Positions 19,078-27,078 of a stretch of DNA of 64,000 bases are shown piece by piece. The notes beneath the pieces are model-generated. The model had not been told where the DNA came from. It did no database searches and saw only the letters and a program-made list of their open reading frames with translations. The first letter of the stretch is position 1. Every line of letters starts with the position of its first letter. Origin of the DNA: Flavitalea plasmicola (GTDB taxonomy: Bacteria; Bacteroidota; Bacteroidia; Chitinophagales; Chitinophagaceae); NCBI RefSeq assembly GCF_030546645.1, contig NZ_JAUOTO010000003.1, positions 960,956 through 1,024,955 of the forward strand, read 5' to 3'. The translations under genes and the position numbers were made by a program.

Positions 19078-19602
19078 ATGATCAAATTGGCAACCTTTGA
19101 ACACATCCCGGCATTGCAGCAGCTGATAGCGATCTCCGTTCGCGGGCTGAGCACTGCATATTATACGCCGGCCCAGATCGAAAGCGCCATCCGGTATGTC
19201 TTCGGCATCGACAGCCAGCTGATCAGCGACGGAACGTATTATATCTTTGAAGAAGATCATGCCATCGTTGGCTGCGGCGGCTGGAGCAAACGAAATACCC
19301 TTTATGGAGGAGACCAGCACAAAGAGACTGAAGACCCACTACTCGATCCGGCTAAAGATGCCGCCAGGATACGGGCATTCTTTGTACATCCCGATCATGC
19401 AAGACGGGGCATCGGCAGACAGATCATCGCCACCTGTGAAGCGGCGGCGAAAAGCAATGGCTTCGCCAGCCTTGAACTGGGCGCCACCCTGCCCGGCGTT
19501 CCACTATACATAGCGATGGGTTACCATCCCCTGCAAAGGATTGATGAGCTCCTGCCTGACGGCGAAGTGCTGGGGATCGTAAAAATGCAGAAAAAGATAT
19601 AA
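19078..19602 (+). CDS. GNAT family N-acetyltransferase
   Basis: 174 residues. GNAT fold: an N-terminal helix pair, then TYYIFEEDHAIVGCGGWSK (strands 2-4), the acetyl-CoA pyrophosphate loop FVHPDHARRGIGRQI (Q/RxxGxG/A motif A) near residues 101-115, and VPLYIAMGYHPLQR, the C-terminal motif B. It transfers an acetyl group from acetyl-CoA to an amine; the substrate cannot be told from sequence. Diverges from the GH99-like gene, with 101 bp between the two start codons for both promoters. Length is normal for a stand-alone GNAT. Confidence 0.9.
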   Translation: MIKLATFEHIPALQQLIAISVRGLSTAYYTPAQIESAIRYVFGIDSQLISDGTYYIFEEDHAIVGCGGWSKRNTLYGGDQHKETEDPLLDPAKDAARIRAFFVHPDHARRGIGRQIIATCEAAAKSNGFASLELGATLPGVPLYIAMGYHPLQRIDELLPDGEVLGIVKMQKKI

Positions 19603-19669
19603 CTACCCTTTTTTTGCCTGAATAACCATTTCGGAATGGCGTCCCATGATTTTCATACATTTGTAACCT

Positions 19670-19966
19670 ATGGCAAAAGAAAAGAACAAACCCGTCCCGG
19701 TGAGATTCGATCTGCGACTACTGGAAGTGCTGAAAGAGGAAGAGAAAATAGAAACGCCTCAACAGGCTTTGAACTTCCTGGCGAAGTTTTGGGAAGACCA
19801 CCGGCCTGCCAAAGATGGCTTTGCAGGCGAGCTCAAAGAGATCGGTACGCCCGCTCCTGTCAGGAAAGGAAAGGAGCCTGCAGCGTTAGCCCACCCTTCC
19901 GGTCTGTCGGGCATCGATCTTGCCATCTGGAAAGCCGAACAAAAAGACAAAATCAAGAACAGCTAA
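19670..19966 (+). CDS. Small protein with possible ribbon-helix-helix N-terminus
   Basis: 98 residues, not a family I can name. The first 45 residues read as a short basic strand (KPVPVRFD) followed by two amphipathic helices (LRLLEVLKEEEK and PQQALNFLAKFWEDH), which is the layout of ribbon-helix-helix DNA-binding proteins. The remainder is Pro/Gly/Ala-rich and ends in a charged helix. No toxin-like gene follows; instead the stop is 3 bp before the start of the NIPSNAP gene, so the pair is probably co-translated. An overlapping frame from 19636 is longer but has no sensible composition. A DNA-binding role is inference only. Confidence 0.6.
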   Translation: MAKEKNKPVPVRFDLRLLEVLKEEEKIETPQQALNFLAKFWEDHRPAKDGFAGELKEIGTPAPVRKGKEPAALAHPSGLSGIDLAIWKAEQKDKIKNS

Positions 19967-19969
19967 CCA

Positions 19970-20761
19970 ATGGACAGACGCAAATTCGTACAGTCGGCAT
20001 TACTTTCAGGCCCCCTGCTGACGGGATTGCTTCCATCTGAAAATGCCCCCGCTATGAGCAGTAAGGATCAGGAATGGTATGAGCTTCGGACCTATCTGTT
20101 TGCCAACGATGCCCAACGGCGGCTGACCGGTGCCTATCTTGAACAGGCCTATCTCCCTGCGCTGAATCGTGCCGGCATTGAAAATATTGGTGTTTTCTCC
20201 GAATGGCAGCCTCAGGCAACAGGTAAAATGTTCCTGCTGATCCCTTTCAAATCCATAGGGTCATTCACGGCGATCAATGGAAAGTTGGCTCATGATGAGG
20301 TGTACCTGCGTGCAGGAGAAGCCTATCTCTCCCCCGACCCTGCCCACCCTGCTTACGAGCGGATAGAGAGCTCCCTGCTAAAAGCATTCGTACAAATGCC
20401 CCGGATTGAACTGCCGGATAAAAAGCCGCGCCTGTTCGAATTACGCTGTTATGAGAGCCCTGGCGAGGCAGCAGGACAAAAGAAGATAGAGATGTTCAAT
20501 GATGCCGGTGAGATCGCTGTCTTTAAAAAGATCGGGGCCCGGCCCGTGTTCTTCGGAGAGACCATTATTGGTCTGCGCAGACCCAACCTGACCTATATGC
20601 TTTGTTTCGATGATATGGCAGCGCATGACGCACGTTGGAAGGCATTCGGCAGCGATCCGGAATGGAAAAAGATCAGCGCGATGCCTGAGTATGCAGATGC
20701 CAGGCTGATCTCCAAGATCACCCGCACTTTCCTGGAGCCCGCCGTTTATTCACAGATCTAA
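19970..20761 (+). CDS. NIPSNAP family protein with twin-arginine-type leader
   Basis: 263 residues. The N-terminus MDRRKFVQSALLSGPLLTG is a Tat-type leader (RRKF then a modest hydrophobic core). Two tandem ferredoxin-like NIPSNAP domains follow, about residues 38-135 (WYELRTYLFANDAQ) and 147-260 (LFELRCYESPGEAAGQKK), each ending in an aromatic strand. NIPSNAP proteins belong to the dimeric alpha/beta-barrel group; their biochemical role is not settled. Export through Tat would imply that the protein folds or binds a cofactor in the cytoplasm. Sits 3 bp after the small putative RHH gene and 6 bp before an amidase, so it is inside a small operon. Confidence 0.88.
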   Translation: MDRRKFVQSALLSGPLLTGLLPSENAPAMSSKDQEWYELRTYLFANDAQRRLTGAYLEQAYLPALNRAGIENIGVFSEWQPQATGKMFLLIPFKSIGSFTAINGKLAHDEVYLRAGEAYLSPDPAHPAYERIESSLLKAFVQMPRIELPDKKPRLFELRCYESPGEAAGQKKIEMFNDAGEIAVFKKIGARPVFFGETIIGLRRPNLTYMLCFDDMAAHDARWKAFGSDPEWKKISAMPEYADARLISKITRTFLEPAVYSQI

Positions 20762-20767
20762 GGATTT

Positions 20768-21583
20768 ATGAGAAAATATATCATCTCTTTCAGCCTGTTC
20801 TTATTCCTGTTCCTGTCATGTAAGGTCAATCCCTATAAGACGACGAACAAAGACTATAAAAGGCAGTCACGGGCATATGCTCGTATACTTAGCCAGACAC
20901 CCCTGGCCACTGACGCAGATTCAGTTCCTCTGTCCCCCTATTGGGTCGGAACGACTAATTTCAACATGCGCAGACCCAACTTTATCATTATCCATCATAC
21001 TGCACAAAACAGCTGCCCCCAGACCTTGCAGACCTTCACCTTGCCCAGGACCCAGGTCAGCGCGCACTACGTTATTTGTAAGGACGGCACCATCTATCAT
21101 ATGCTGAATGACTACCTGCGGGCATGGCAGGCCGGCATCAGCAAATGGGGTAATATCACGGATGTCAATTCCATATCAGTAGGCATTGAGCTGGACAATA
21201 ATGGCGCCGAATCATTTCCCGACGCACAGATCAATAGCCTGCTGCATCTGCTGGACACGTTGAAGCGTTCCTATAAGATACCCGCCGCCAACTTCATCGG
21301 GCACGGCGATATAGCACCCACCCGTAAGAACGATCCCAATGCCGCCTTCCCCTGGAAAGCGCTGGCAGATAAAGGATTTGGACTATGGTATGGCGATACC
21401 ACAGGCATCTGTGTTCCCGAAAGCTTCAGCAGCCTGACCGCCTTGCGGGTCATCGGCTATGATATAAAGGATAGCAGTGCCGCAGTCCTTGCATTCAAGC
21501 GGCATTTTGAACAGGATACCACCCGCACCTGGGGTCTGCCAGAACAGAAGATCCTCTATACATTGTATAGGAAATACGAATAA
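20768..21583 (+). CDS. N-acetylmuramoyl-L-alanine amidase (Amidase_2) lipoprotein
   Basis: 271 residues. Lipoprotein signal with Cys18 (FLSCKVN), and no Lys/Arg at +3, unlike the surface lipoproteins of the first operon. The catalytic domain starts near residue 58. Zn ligands and catalytic residues of the AmpD/Amidase_2 family can be placed: His76/His77 in FIIIHHTAQN, His179 in GHGDIAPTRKNDP and Asp189 in the same motif. It should cleave the amide bond between N-acetylmuramic acid and L-alanine in peptidoglycan fragments, acting from the periplasmic side. Six bp after the NIPSNAP gene. Role in cell-wall recycling or remodelling is inferred from the family. Confidence 0.92.
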   Translation: MRKYIISFSLFLFLFLSCKVNPYKTTNKDYKRQSRAYARILSQTPLATDADSVPLSPYWVGTTNFNMRRPNFIIIHHTAQNSCPQTLQTFTLPRTQVSAHYVICKDGTIYHMLNDYLRAWQAGISKWGNITDVNSISVGIELDNNGAESFPDAQINSLLHLLDTLKRSYKIPAANFIGHGDIAPTRKNDPNAAFPWKALADKGFGLWYGDTTGICVPESFSSLTALRVIGYDIKDSSAAVLAFKRHFEQDTTRTWGLPEQKILYTLYRKYE

Positions 21584-21627
21584 TTCACTTTTTCAATACT
21601 ATTTTTAGACTCATTTCAATTTGCTCC

Positions 21628-22164
21628 ATGACTGAACATGTGGAAATTCCTTTGAACAAAAAGAAATTGACTTTAATGCTCTTTGGGTCGCTCGGGTTCG
21701 TAATTATAGGTTGCTGGTTTATCATAAAGCCTCCCGTGATTGAAAATGCATTTTTGGGCGATCCGGCAGTCATAAGGGTTGCGGGCGTTCTGTCGGTTCT
21801 TTTTTTCGGAATTGTCGCTTTCACCCTTGTGAGAAAGTTGCCTGATAACAGACCTGGCCTGATCATTGACGATCAAGGGATCACGGACAATTCCAGCGGT
21901 GTTTCGGCCGGATTGGTCCTTTGGGAAGATGTACTGGAAATAAAAATAAGCACTGTGTATAAAAATAGGTTCATTATGATCGTAGTGCGCAACCCGGAAG
22001 AATATATCGACAGACAAACCAATCTGATAAAAAGGAAGGCAATGGCGCTTAATCATAGATCCTATGGTTCCCCCATCAGTATTTCTGCCAATGGATTGAA
22101 TGCAAATTTTGATGAGCTGTATGGGATCATTCGAAGGCAATTCGGCAGTCGTGTTTCTCATTGA
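21628..22164 (+). CDS. STM3941-like small membrane protein
   Basis: 178 residues. Two N-terminal transmembrane segments (about residues 14-34 and 48-66) are followed by a cytoplasmic PH-like beta domain that begins RPGLIIDDQGITDNSSG and continues LVLWEDVLEIKIS. This arrangement, including the opening EIPLNKKKL, matches my recollection of the STM3941 family of uncharacterised membrane proteins. Function unknown. It is 44 bp after the amidase gene and convergent with the small monooxygenase-like gene; no clear terminator is seen between them. Confidence 0.75.
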   Translation: MTEHVEIPLNKKKLTLMLFGSLGFVIIGCWFIIKPPVIENAFLGDPAVIRVAGVLSVLFFGIVAFTLVRKLPDNRPGLIIDDQGITDNSSGVSAGLVLWEDVLEIKISTVYKNRFIMIVVRNPEEYIDRQTNLIKRKAMALNHRSYGSPISISANGLNANFDELYGIIRRQFGSRVSH

Positions 22165-22180
22165 ATCATTGTCCCGGGGA

Positions 22181-22501
22181 TCACTTCTTCGTCACATCAT
22201 AACTATCATAATGATAGACCTTCTGTTCAAATTCTAGTAAGACACCTTCGTCCTCAGGATAATACACCGCCTTTTCATAATCTTCTCCTGCAAAACGCTT
22301 CACTGCGTCCATGCTCTCCCATTCCGTAATGGTATAAAAATGACAGCAGTCCTGCTCTTTCCGCCTCCATACTTTTATAGACAGGTTGCCCGGCGTCTCC
22401 CGGTATTCTCTGGTGCCATCGTTCAGCAGAAAATCCAGGTAGCTATCCGCGTGCTGAAGGGACGTCCTTCCATGCCATATTCTGGTTATCATTTGCTGCA
22501 T
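22181..22501 (-). CDS. Antibiotic-biosynthesis-monooxygenase-like (ABM) small protein
   Basis: 106 residues, with an alternative ATG at codon 4. Dimeric alpha/beta-barrel pattern: the first strand is ITRIWHGRT, then a helix SYLDFLLNDGTREYRETPG, a strand LSIKVWRRKEQ and CHFYTITEWESMDAVKRFAG, the conserved closing segment of ABM-fold proteins. Such proteins are often heme-degrading or quinone-forming monooxygenases, but many have no known substrate; none is suggested here. Transcribed in the minus direction, possibly with the DUF1905 gene behind it (36 bp gap). Confidence 0.7.
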   Translation of the reverse strand: MQQMITRIWHGRTSLQHADSYLDFLLNDGTREYRETPGNLSIKVWRRKEQDCCHFYTITEWESMDAVKRFAGEDYEKAVYYPEDEGVLLEFEQKVYHYDSYDVTKK

Positions 22502-22537
22502 TTTTTATATATCCAGGATGGTTAAATTTATTGCCAT

Positions 22538-22828
22538 CTATATTCTTTCCTCCAACTGCACAGTCACCAGGTCGCCCGCGTCCTTGCCAATGGTCTTACG
22601 CAGATCAGCCTTTATCGGCAACTTATGCCTTCCATCACCTAATGCCATGAAAGAGCTTTGGAATGGATGCCCATCCACCGTACCTCTTACCTTTACCAGC
22701 CCCCTGGTACCAAAAAACACTGCTGAATCAGGCCAGACCAGGTAAGTCCAGCCGCCTTTGTTGGGACTCTTTTGCAGTTCGGCAGTAAATCGTTTATTCA
22801 AGCTGCCCTTTGCAGGTGTTTGCTTCAT
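22538..22828 (-). CDS. DUF1905 family protein
   Basis: 96 residues. The whole protein matches the DUF1905 pattern: [20 protein letters not shown] at the front, [20 protein letters not shown] in the middle (the conserved small beta barrel with GDGRH) and [20 protein letters not shown] at the end. It is a compact beta-barrel of unknown biochemical role, often found near methyltransferases or YdeI-like proteins. Here the methyltransferase at 22912 lies 83 bp upstream on the same strand. Confidence 0.85.
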   Translation of the reverse strand: MKQTPAKGSLNKRFTAELQKSPNKGGWTYLVWPDSAVFFGTRGLVKVRGTVDGHPFQSSFMALGDGRHKLPIKADLRKTIGKDAGDLVTVQLEERI

Positions 22829-22911
22829 AAAACAATATTTCTTACAAAGGTACCTTGTTCTCTAAAGAGCAGCAGGCGGCAATCACGACTTTTTAAGGGC
22901 TATTTACGTCA

Positions 22912-23661
22912 TTATTTTTCAATCCTTGCCACCCTGAGCAGAATGGGGAACCTTCCTTTTATCGTCTTATCGTTCCCCCAGCTTGCTTTCAACGTATCAC
23001 GCACCAGGTCGATCGGATCATGACCCTTTTCCTTTTCATAATGCTTTACGGCCGACCAGGTCCCGATGTATCCGACCAGGTGCTCGAACGACCATTCAAC
23101 GCTATGCTCAAAGGCAGGGGCATTGATCTCCCGGTAAGGGAAGGGAATGGTCTTGTAATCTTCATCGATATATCTCCTTTCCTTATCCCAGTACGGTCCT
23201 ACGATAGTACGGTAGAAGCCGCCAATGATCTTGTCGATAGCAGGATTGGTTCGTATAAGTCCATACCCGATGACGGCCAGCACACCCCCTGACCTGATCG
23301 TTCTGTGCACTTCCTTATAGAAAGCGTCGAAGTCGAACCAATGAATAGCCTGCGCCACCGCGATCAGGTCGAAGGTGTCATCAGGGAAAGTAGTCTTTTC
23401 CGCACGCTGCACTGAATATTCGATGTGCTCGTGCCTGACAGCATGATCTATCTGCTGTTGACTGATGTCAGTCGCCATCACCCTGTCAAAATACTCCGCC
23501 AGCACCCCGGCCACTTGTCCATTGCCCGTTCCACAGTCCCATGCGTTTTCTCTGCCTGGAACAATAGACAGCAAATAATCAAACATTCCCTTGGGGTACG
23601 TCGGCCGGAACCTGGCATATTTATCTGATTGGCTTGAAAAATTATCTTTCATAAAGGACAT
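22912..23661 (-). CDS. Class I SAM-dependent methyltransferase
   Basis: 249 residues. Methyltransferase motif I is AWDCGTGNGQVAG (residues about 40-52), the acidic residue after strand 2 lies in VMATDISQQQI, the post-II region is FPDDTFDLIAVAQAIHWFD, and motif III is IRSGGVLAVIGYGL. This places it in the UbiE/COQ5-like group that methylates small molecules; the acceptor cannot be deduced. Starts 3 bp after the stop of the Gly/Cys-tailed membrane protein on the same strand, so the two are likely co-transcribed. A second Met at codon 4 is an alternative start. Confidence 0.9.
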   Translation of the reverse strand: MSFMKDNFSSQSDKYARFRPTYPKGMFDYLLSIVPGRENAWDCGTGNGQVAGVLAEYFDRVMATDISQQQIDHAVRHEHIEYSVQRAEKTTFPDDTFDLIAVAQAIHWFDFDAFYKEVHRTIRSGGVLAVIGYGLIRTNPAIDKIIGGFYRTIVGPYWDKERRYIDEDYKTIPFPYREINAPAFEHSVEWSFEHLVGYIGTWSAVKHYEKEKGHDPIDLVRDTLKASWGNDKTIKGRFPILLRVARIEK

Positions 23662-23664
23662 CTT

Positions 23665-25071
23665 TTAATCGCCACCCCCACACCCGCCGCATCCACCACC
23701 ACCTCCTCCTCCACAGCTCCCGCCACCGCAGCTGCTTCCCCCGCTGCAGCTGCTCCCACCGTTTGAAGAGCCCCAGGAACTTACGGGCGTATAACTTGCA
23801 AATATCCCTGTGAGCAACACGCCTTCCGTTAGGCCGTTTATGGCCGGAATACCTTCCAGGGCAAACTTTGACACTAACTCCGCATCTTTACTCACCAGCC
23901 TTTCAAGCCTTTCTTTAACTCTCGCGCGGACCAGCGAAGATTTCGAGAAAGATCTCAATGCCACGAAAAACAAAACGGACAGTACGGCCGCTTCCAGCAA
24001 CAGCAAAACAAAAGGCCGGTCGTTCATCATGGCCTGGATACACCTGACCAATAGCATCATGTAAAAAGCGAAATGAAAAAGATATGCCCGGGCAAAGGAT
24101 TCCGGACGACGCCCAAATTTATTCAGGGCCTCCAGCGCAGGGTGGGAAAATTTCCCCCGCGTATACCATTTGTCATAAAGTTCGTCATAGGCATGTATGC
24201 TGCCATCCTCTGCTTCTGCATAAGCAGTGATCAGAGGATTCTCTTCCTTCGGGAAAGTCCGGTACTTTGCTTTCTTCACCTGGAAGAAATTATCCTTGGT
24301 CACTTCGATCAGCTCCCTTCTTGTCAGATCGATGATGCTTGCCTGCAAAGCCCGATGCCTGCCATATAAAAGGTCAGCCATCTGGAAGGTGGAGACATCG
24401 GTTGGAAAATAGTCCGCGACCACCCCGTCAATACTTCGCTTCACCTGCCAGCGGTAGATGACGTAGGAAAAAAACAGTGCGGCCCCATACAAAGGAAAGA
24501 ATACGAGAAAATGTGGACCTCCGAGTGTAAAAGGTGATAAGGTATGATACACGCCATCTATGAATAAGAAGGGAGAGAGCAGCAGGATCACGACTGACGC
24601 AACAGCCGATCTGTTCCAGGTAACACGAGGTTCTTCCGGTATGCTGACACCCGGTTCGGGGGGTGGCCAGACATCGGATGGAGGATCGACGTCAAATAGA
24701 GAGCGATATTGTGCAAGGGTTTCCTTATACCATTCCTGGTGTTTGTGGTCCTCCTGGTCGCCACCGGAGGAAGGATGGTGATGGATGTCTTTACCCAGGG
24801 TGTCACGGCAGAGGTCTTTCCAGTAAGATTGCGTGTAGGTCAGATGCAGATGCCATACTTCATCCACCGTCCGAGAGGGAGAAGCTCCCTTTTCGGAAAT
24901 ACAGCACAGCAGGATGAACTTCCTGTATTCTTCGATGGCTCTATGTGTAAATTCGATCGACCATTTTTGTGTGGCGGCAAGTTTGGCAGAGAAAGGAACC
25001 ACCGCCGTTCCATCATCGATAGGAAAGCTTTGAATTTTGTCCCAGAGTGGCAGGTGTTCTTGCGGTACCAT
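23665..25071 (-). CDS. TIGR04222-like membrane protein with Gly/Cys-rich C-terminal tail
   Basis: The frame extends to a TTG at 25083, but the ATG at 25071 gives 468 residues and is preferred. The N-terminal 125 residues resemble the glycine-rich-domain-protein helical module, with TVDEVWHLHLTYTQSYW as the hallmark. Four hydrophobic segments follow (about residues 160-180, 195-215, 315-335 and 345-365), with a soluble insert between the second and third. The last 35 residues consist almost only of Gly, Ser and Cys (for example SCGGGSCGGGGGGGCGGCGG), the trait of the TIGR04222 group. Function is unknown. The Cys-rich tail could bind metal or be modified; that is inference. Confidence 0.78.
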   Translation of the reverse strand: MVPQEHLPLWDKIQSFPIDDGTAVVPFSAKLAATQKWSIEFTHRAIEEYRKFILLCCISEKGASPSRTVDEVWHLHLTYTQSYWKDLCRDTLGKDIHHHPSSGGDQEDHKHQEWYKETLAQYRSLFDVDPPSDVWPPPEPGVSIPEEPRVTWNRSAVASVVILLLSPFLFIDGVYHTLSPFTLGGPHFLVFFPLYGAALFFSYVIYRWQVKRSIDGVVADYFPTDVSTFQMADLLYGRHRALQASIIDLTRRELIEVTKDNFFQVKKAKYRTFPKEENPLITAYAEAEDGSIHAYDELYDKWYTRGKFSHPALEALNKFGRRPESFARAYLFHFAFYMMLLVRCIQAMMNDRPFVLLLLEAAVLSVLFFVALRSFSKSSLVRARVKERLERLVSKDAELVSKFALEGIPAINGLTEGVLLTGIFASYTPVSSWGSSNGGSSCSGGSSCGGGSCGGGGGGGCGGCGGGD

Positions 25072-25192
25072 TTGGATACCCAAAGCTAAAACAAAGTTCT
25101 AATTAATGCAATACCCTGATATTTATTCAATGTTATCCTTCGCCGCACACGGATTGCAGCCAACATACATATATTTAAGCACAAATTTTCTC

Positions 25193-26365
25193 ATGAAACC
25201 TTTATCCATCCTCCTTCTGCTGGCCTTGCTCTCCTGCAATGGCGTCGGCAAAAAGGAGGCCGACTATACACGTGCTTACACGCTCACCGGTAAGATCGCA
25301 GGTCTCGATGAAGGACAGGTCTACATATGCCACAGACAGAAAGAAAATAAATTTGATACCGCGGATATTCACGATGGTGTTTTCGAATTCACCGGCCGTG
25401 CAGATACCCCCGAATTCTGCAACCTGGGATTTTTCAACCAGGGCAATATGGACTTCCGGTTCGGGTTTTTCCTGCAGAATGGTAAGCTGGAGCTCACCGC
25501 CCGTATAGATTCATTACAGGACGACGCAGTAATGATCACTGGAGCCCCGGCCCAGGATGATTTCAGTGTATTAAGCAAGGCGCTCGTGCCGGTCCATACC
25601 GTTGCACAAAGCCTGGACAGTCTTTTTAAGATTGCATCCGATGCGAACAACAAAAAATTGCAGGATAGTCTCGTTAATGTTGCGAAGATCATTGGACAAC
25701 AGGAAAAGGATCTGATAAAGAAGTTTGTATGGCAACATCCTTCGTCCTATGTCTCCGCATTTGAGCTTTCTACGGCCTTTGCCACGAACCCGGATGGAAA
25801 GGAATTAGACAGTCTCTACGAGCGGTTGGACGCACCTGTTCGGGCGTCCTACTATGGCCAGAAAGTAAAAGAGGTCCGGGACAAGGCCCTCCTCACCGAT
25901 GTGGGCCAGCCCGCTCCGGACTTTACCCTGAACAGTTCCGAAGGCAAGCCCATCTCTCTCTCTTCCTTCAAAGGTAAATATGTATTGATAGATTTCTGGG
26001 CCAGCTGGTGCGGGCCCTGTCGCAGGGAAAACCCCGCCATCGTTGCTGCCTGGCAACGCTACCATCCCAAGGGGTTCAATATCCTCGGCGTGTCGTTGGA
26101 TGATAAGAAGGACAAATGGCTGGAAGCTATCAAAAAGGATCAGCTGCCCTGGACGCACGTGGCCGATCTCAACGGATGGCGGAGCAGCGCTGCCGTACTC
26201 TATGGTATAAGAGGCATACCTATGAATTTCCTGCTGGATAAGGACGGAAGGATCATCGCCAAAAACCTTCGGGGAGAAGCGCTGGAGCAGGAGTTGTCAA
26301 CACTTTTTCAGGACAAGACACACAAAAAAACAAAACCCCCGTATCACGGGGGCTTCATTCACTAA
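25193..26365 (+). CDS. TlpA/ResA-type thioredoxin lipoprotein with DUF4369-like N-terminus
   Basis: The open frame begins at 25106, but a lipoprotein signal with Cys15 (ALLSCNG) begins at the ATG at 25193, giving 390 residues. The first half resembles the DUF4369 beta-domain (YTLTGKIAGLDEGQVYIC). The second half is a thioredoxin of the AhpC/TSA-Redoxin type starting at VGQPAPDFTLNSSEGKPISL with the active site WASWCGPCRREN (Cys273 and Cys276) and the cis-Pro loop RGIPMNFLLDKDG. These proteins reduce or isomerise disulfides in the periplasm. The last 16 codons contain a hairpin that ends the convergent gene (see 26336). Divergent from the TIGR04222-like gene. Confidence 0.9.
   Translation: MKPLSILLLLALLSCNGVGKKEADYTRAYTLTGKIAGLDEGQVYICHRQKENKFDTADIHDGVFEFTGRADTPEFCNLGFFNQGNMDFRFGFFLQNGKLELTARIDSLQDDAVMITGAPAQDDFSVLSKALVPVHTVAQSLDSLFKIASDANNKKLQDSLVNVAKIIGQQEKDLIKKFVWQHPSSYVSAFELSTAFATNPDGKELDSLYERLDAPVRASYYGQKVKEVRDKALLTDVGQPAPDFTLNSSEGKPISLSSFKGKYVLIDFWASWCGPCRRENPAIVAAWQRYHPKGFNILGVSLDDKKDKWLEAIKKDQLPWTHVADLNGWRSSAAVLYGIRGIPMNFLLDKDGRIIAKNLRGEALEQELSTLFQDKTHKKTKPPYHGGFIH
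26336..26352 (-). terminator. Hairpin terminator of the 26379 gene, located inside the thioredoxin coding end
   Basis: CCCCCG and CGGGGG form a 6-bp GC stem around a 5-base loop. Read on the minus strand it is followed by TTTTGTTTTTTTG, a proper U-tract. It lies within the last codons of the convergent thioredoxin gene. Confidence 0.75.
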
Positions 26366-26378
26366 CTTCGGAACTATA

Positions 26379-26720
26379 TTAAAATGTTCCCTGATCTTTT
26401 GGCACGATGCGCGCAACAGCCCAACCGGAACTGCGCGTAGCAGAAAGCGAAATGATCTGGTCTGCATTTTCGACCGTGATGTGATAAGAGATCTTGCCGC
26501 TGGCCTCTTCCTTGCTTAGAGCCGTGATCCAATAATCCTTGTATTCCTTTTTAATGCTTGCTAAAAGCTTCGAGGGTAATTTGTCGGAGAGAATATTCCG
26601 TACCACGGTGTTGCTCTTCTTGGAGCGCTCACCTTCATTGTTAAAATTACCGTTATTAGCGTGAGCATGCACAGTTCCAAGGGTCAGACATAGGACGATC
26701 GGAAAAATGGACTTTTTCAT
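26379..26720 (-). CDS. Small periplasmic PepSY-like protein
   Basis: 113 residues with a cleavable signal peptide ending HAHA (mature start Asn, the one predicted signal peptidase I substrate here without Gln at +1). The mature part contains LPSKLLASIKKEYKDYWITALSK-type sequence followed by YHITVENADQIISLSATRSSGW, which resembles the PepSY-like/BLIP-like small exported proteins of Bacteroidota. No enzymatic residues. Convergent with the thioredoxin gene, with its terminator in that gene. Function unknown. Confidence 0.68.
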   Translation of the reverse strand: MKKSIFPIVLCLTLGTVHAHANNGNFNNEGERSKKSNTVVRNILSDKLPSKLLASIKKEYKDYWITALSKEEASGKISYHITVENADQIISLSATRSSGWAVARIVPKDQGTF

Positions 26721-27032
26721 GAGGGTATGTGTTTTTTACTTTTTGCCCGCTTATAACGGGATTCAAAGACTTAAAGTATTTCCCGGACGGAAAATTTTCT
26801 CCATTTTTACTTACCGTTATATATAATTGCTAATGGCATGCATAACTGCTTATAAAACAGTTGCTATAATAGTCCCTATAGATGAGGACCTTTTAGATGG
26901 ATGGAGTAGCCAGGAAAAAACAGGCGATCCACGCGATCAACTCAACAAGGCCTATTATATAAAGTATATATTTCATAATCCTTCCCCCTTCGTATTACTT
27001 TTAGCAAATCGTATGCCCTGCCCAAAAAAAGA
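26721..27032. other. AT-rich intergenic stretch without a supported gene
   Basis: About 310 bp between the start of the PepSY-like gene and the terminator of the SusD gene at 27079. It must hold the promoter of the former; I found no exact TAnnTTTG box on the minus strand. An open frame on the plus strand (26827-27303) crosses the terminator and the SusD 3' end antisense and lacks features of a gene. Confidence 0.6.
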
Positions 27033-27056
27033 GGACCGCCCCAGCAGGAGCGGTCC
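27033..27056 (-). terminator. Rho-independent terminator of the SusC/SusD operon
   Basis: GGACCGC and GCGGTCC form a 7-bp stem around a 10-base loop. On the minus strand it is followed by TCTTTTTTT, 23 bp beyond the SusD stop codon. It shares the GGACCGCCCCAG left arm with the hairpin at the other end of this operon (32214). Confidence 0.85.
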
Positions 27057-27078
27057 ATTTCCCATTGTTGACTGTCTA

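Noticed and set aside
19636-20040. 134-codon plus-strand frame overlapping the small RHH-like gene
   Set aside because: It overlaps two better-supported genes in another frame and is Arg/Ser-rich nonsense.
23670-23760. Short repeated GC-rich units resembling a small repeat array
   Set aside because: They are codons for the Gly/Cys tail of the membrane protein, not a CRISPR or tandem DNA repeat.
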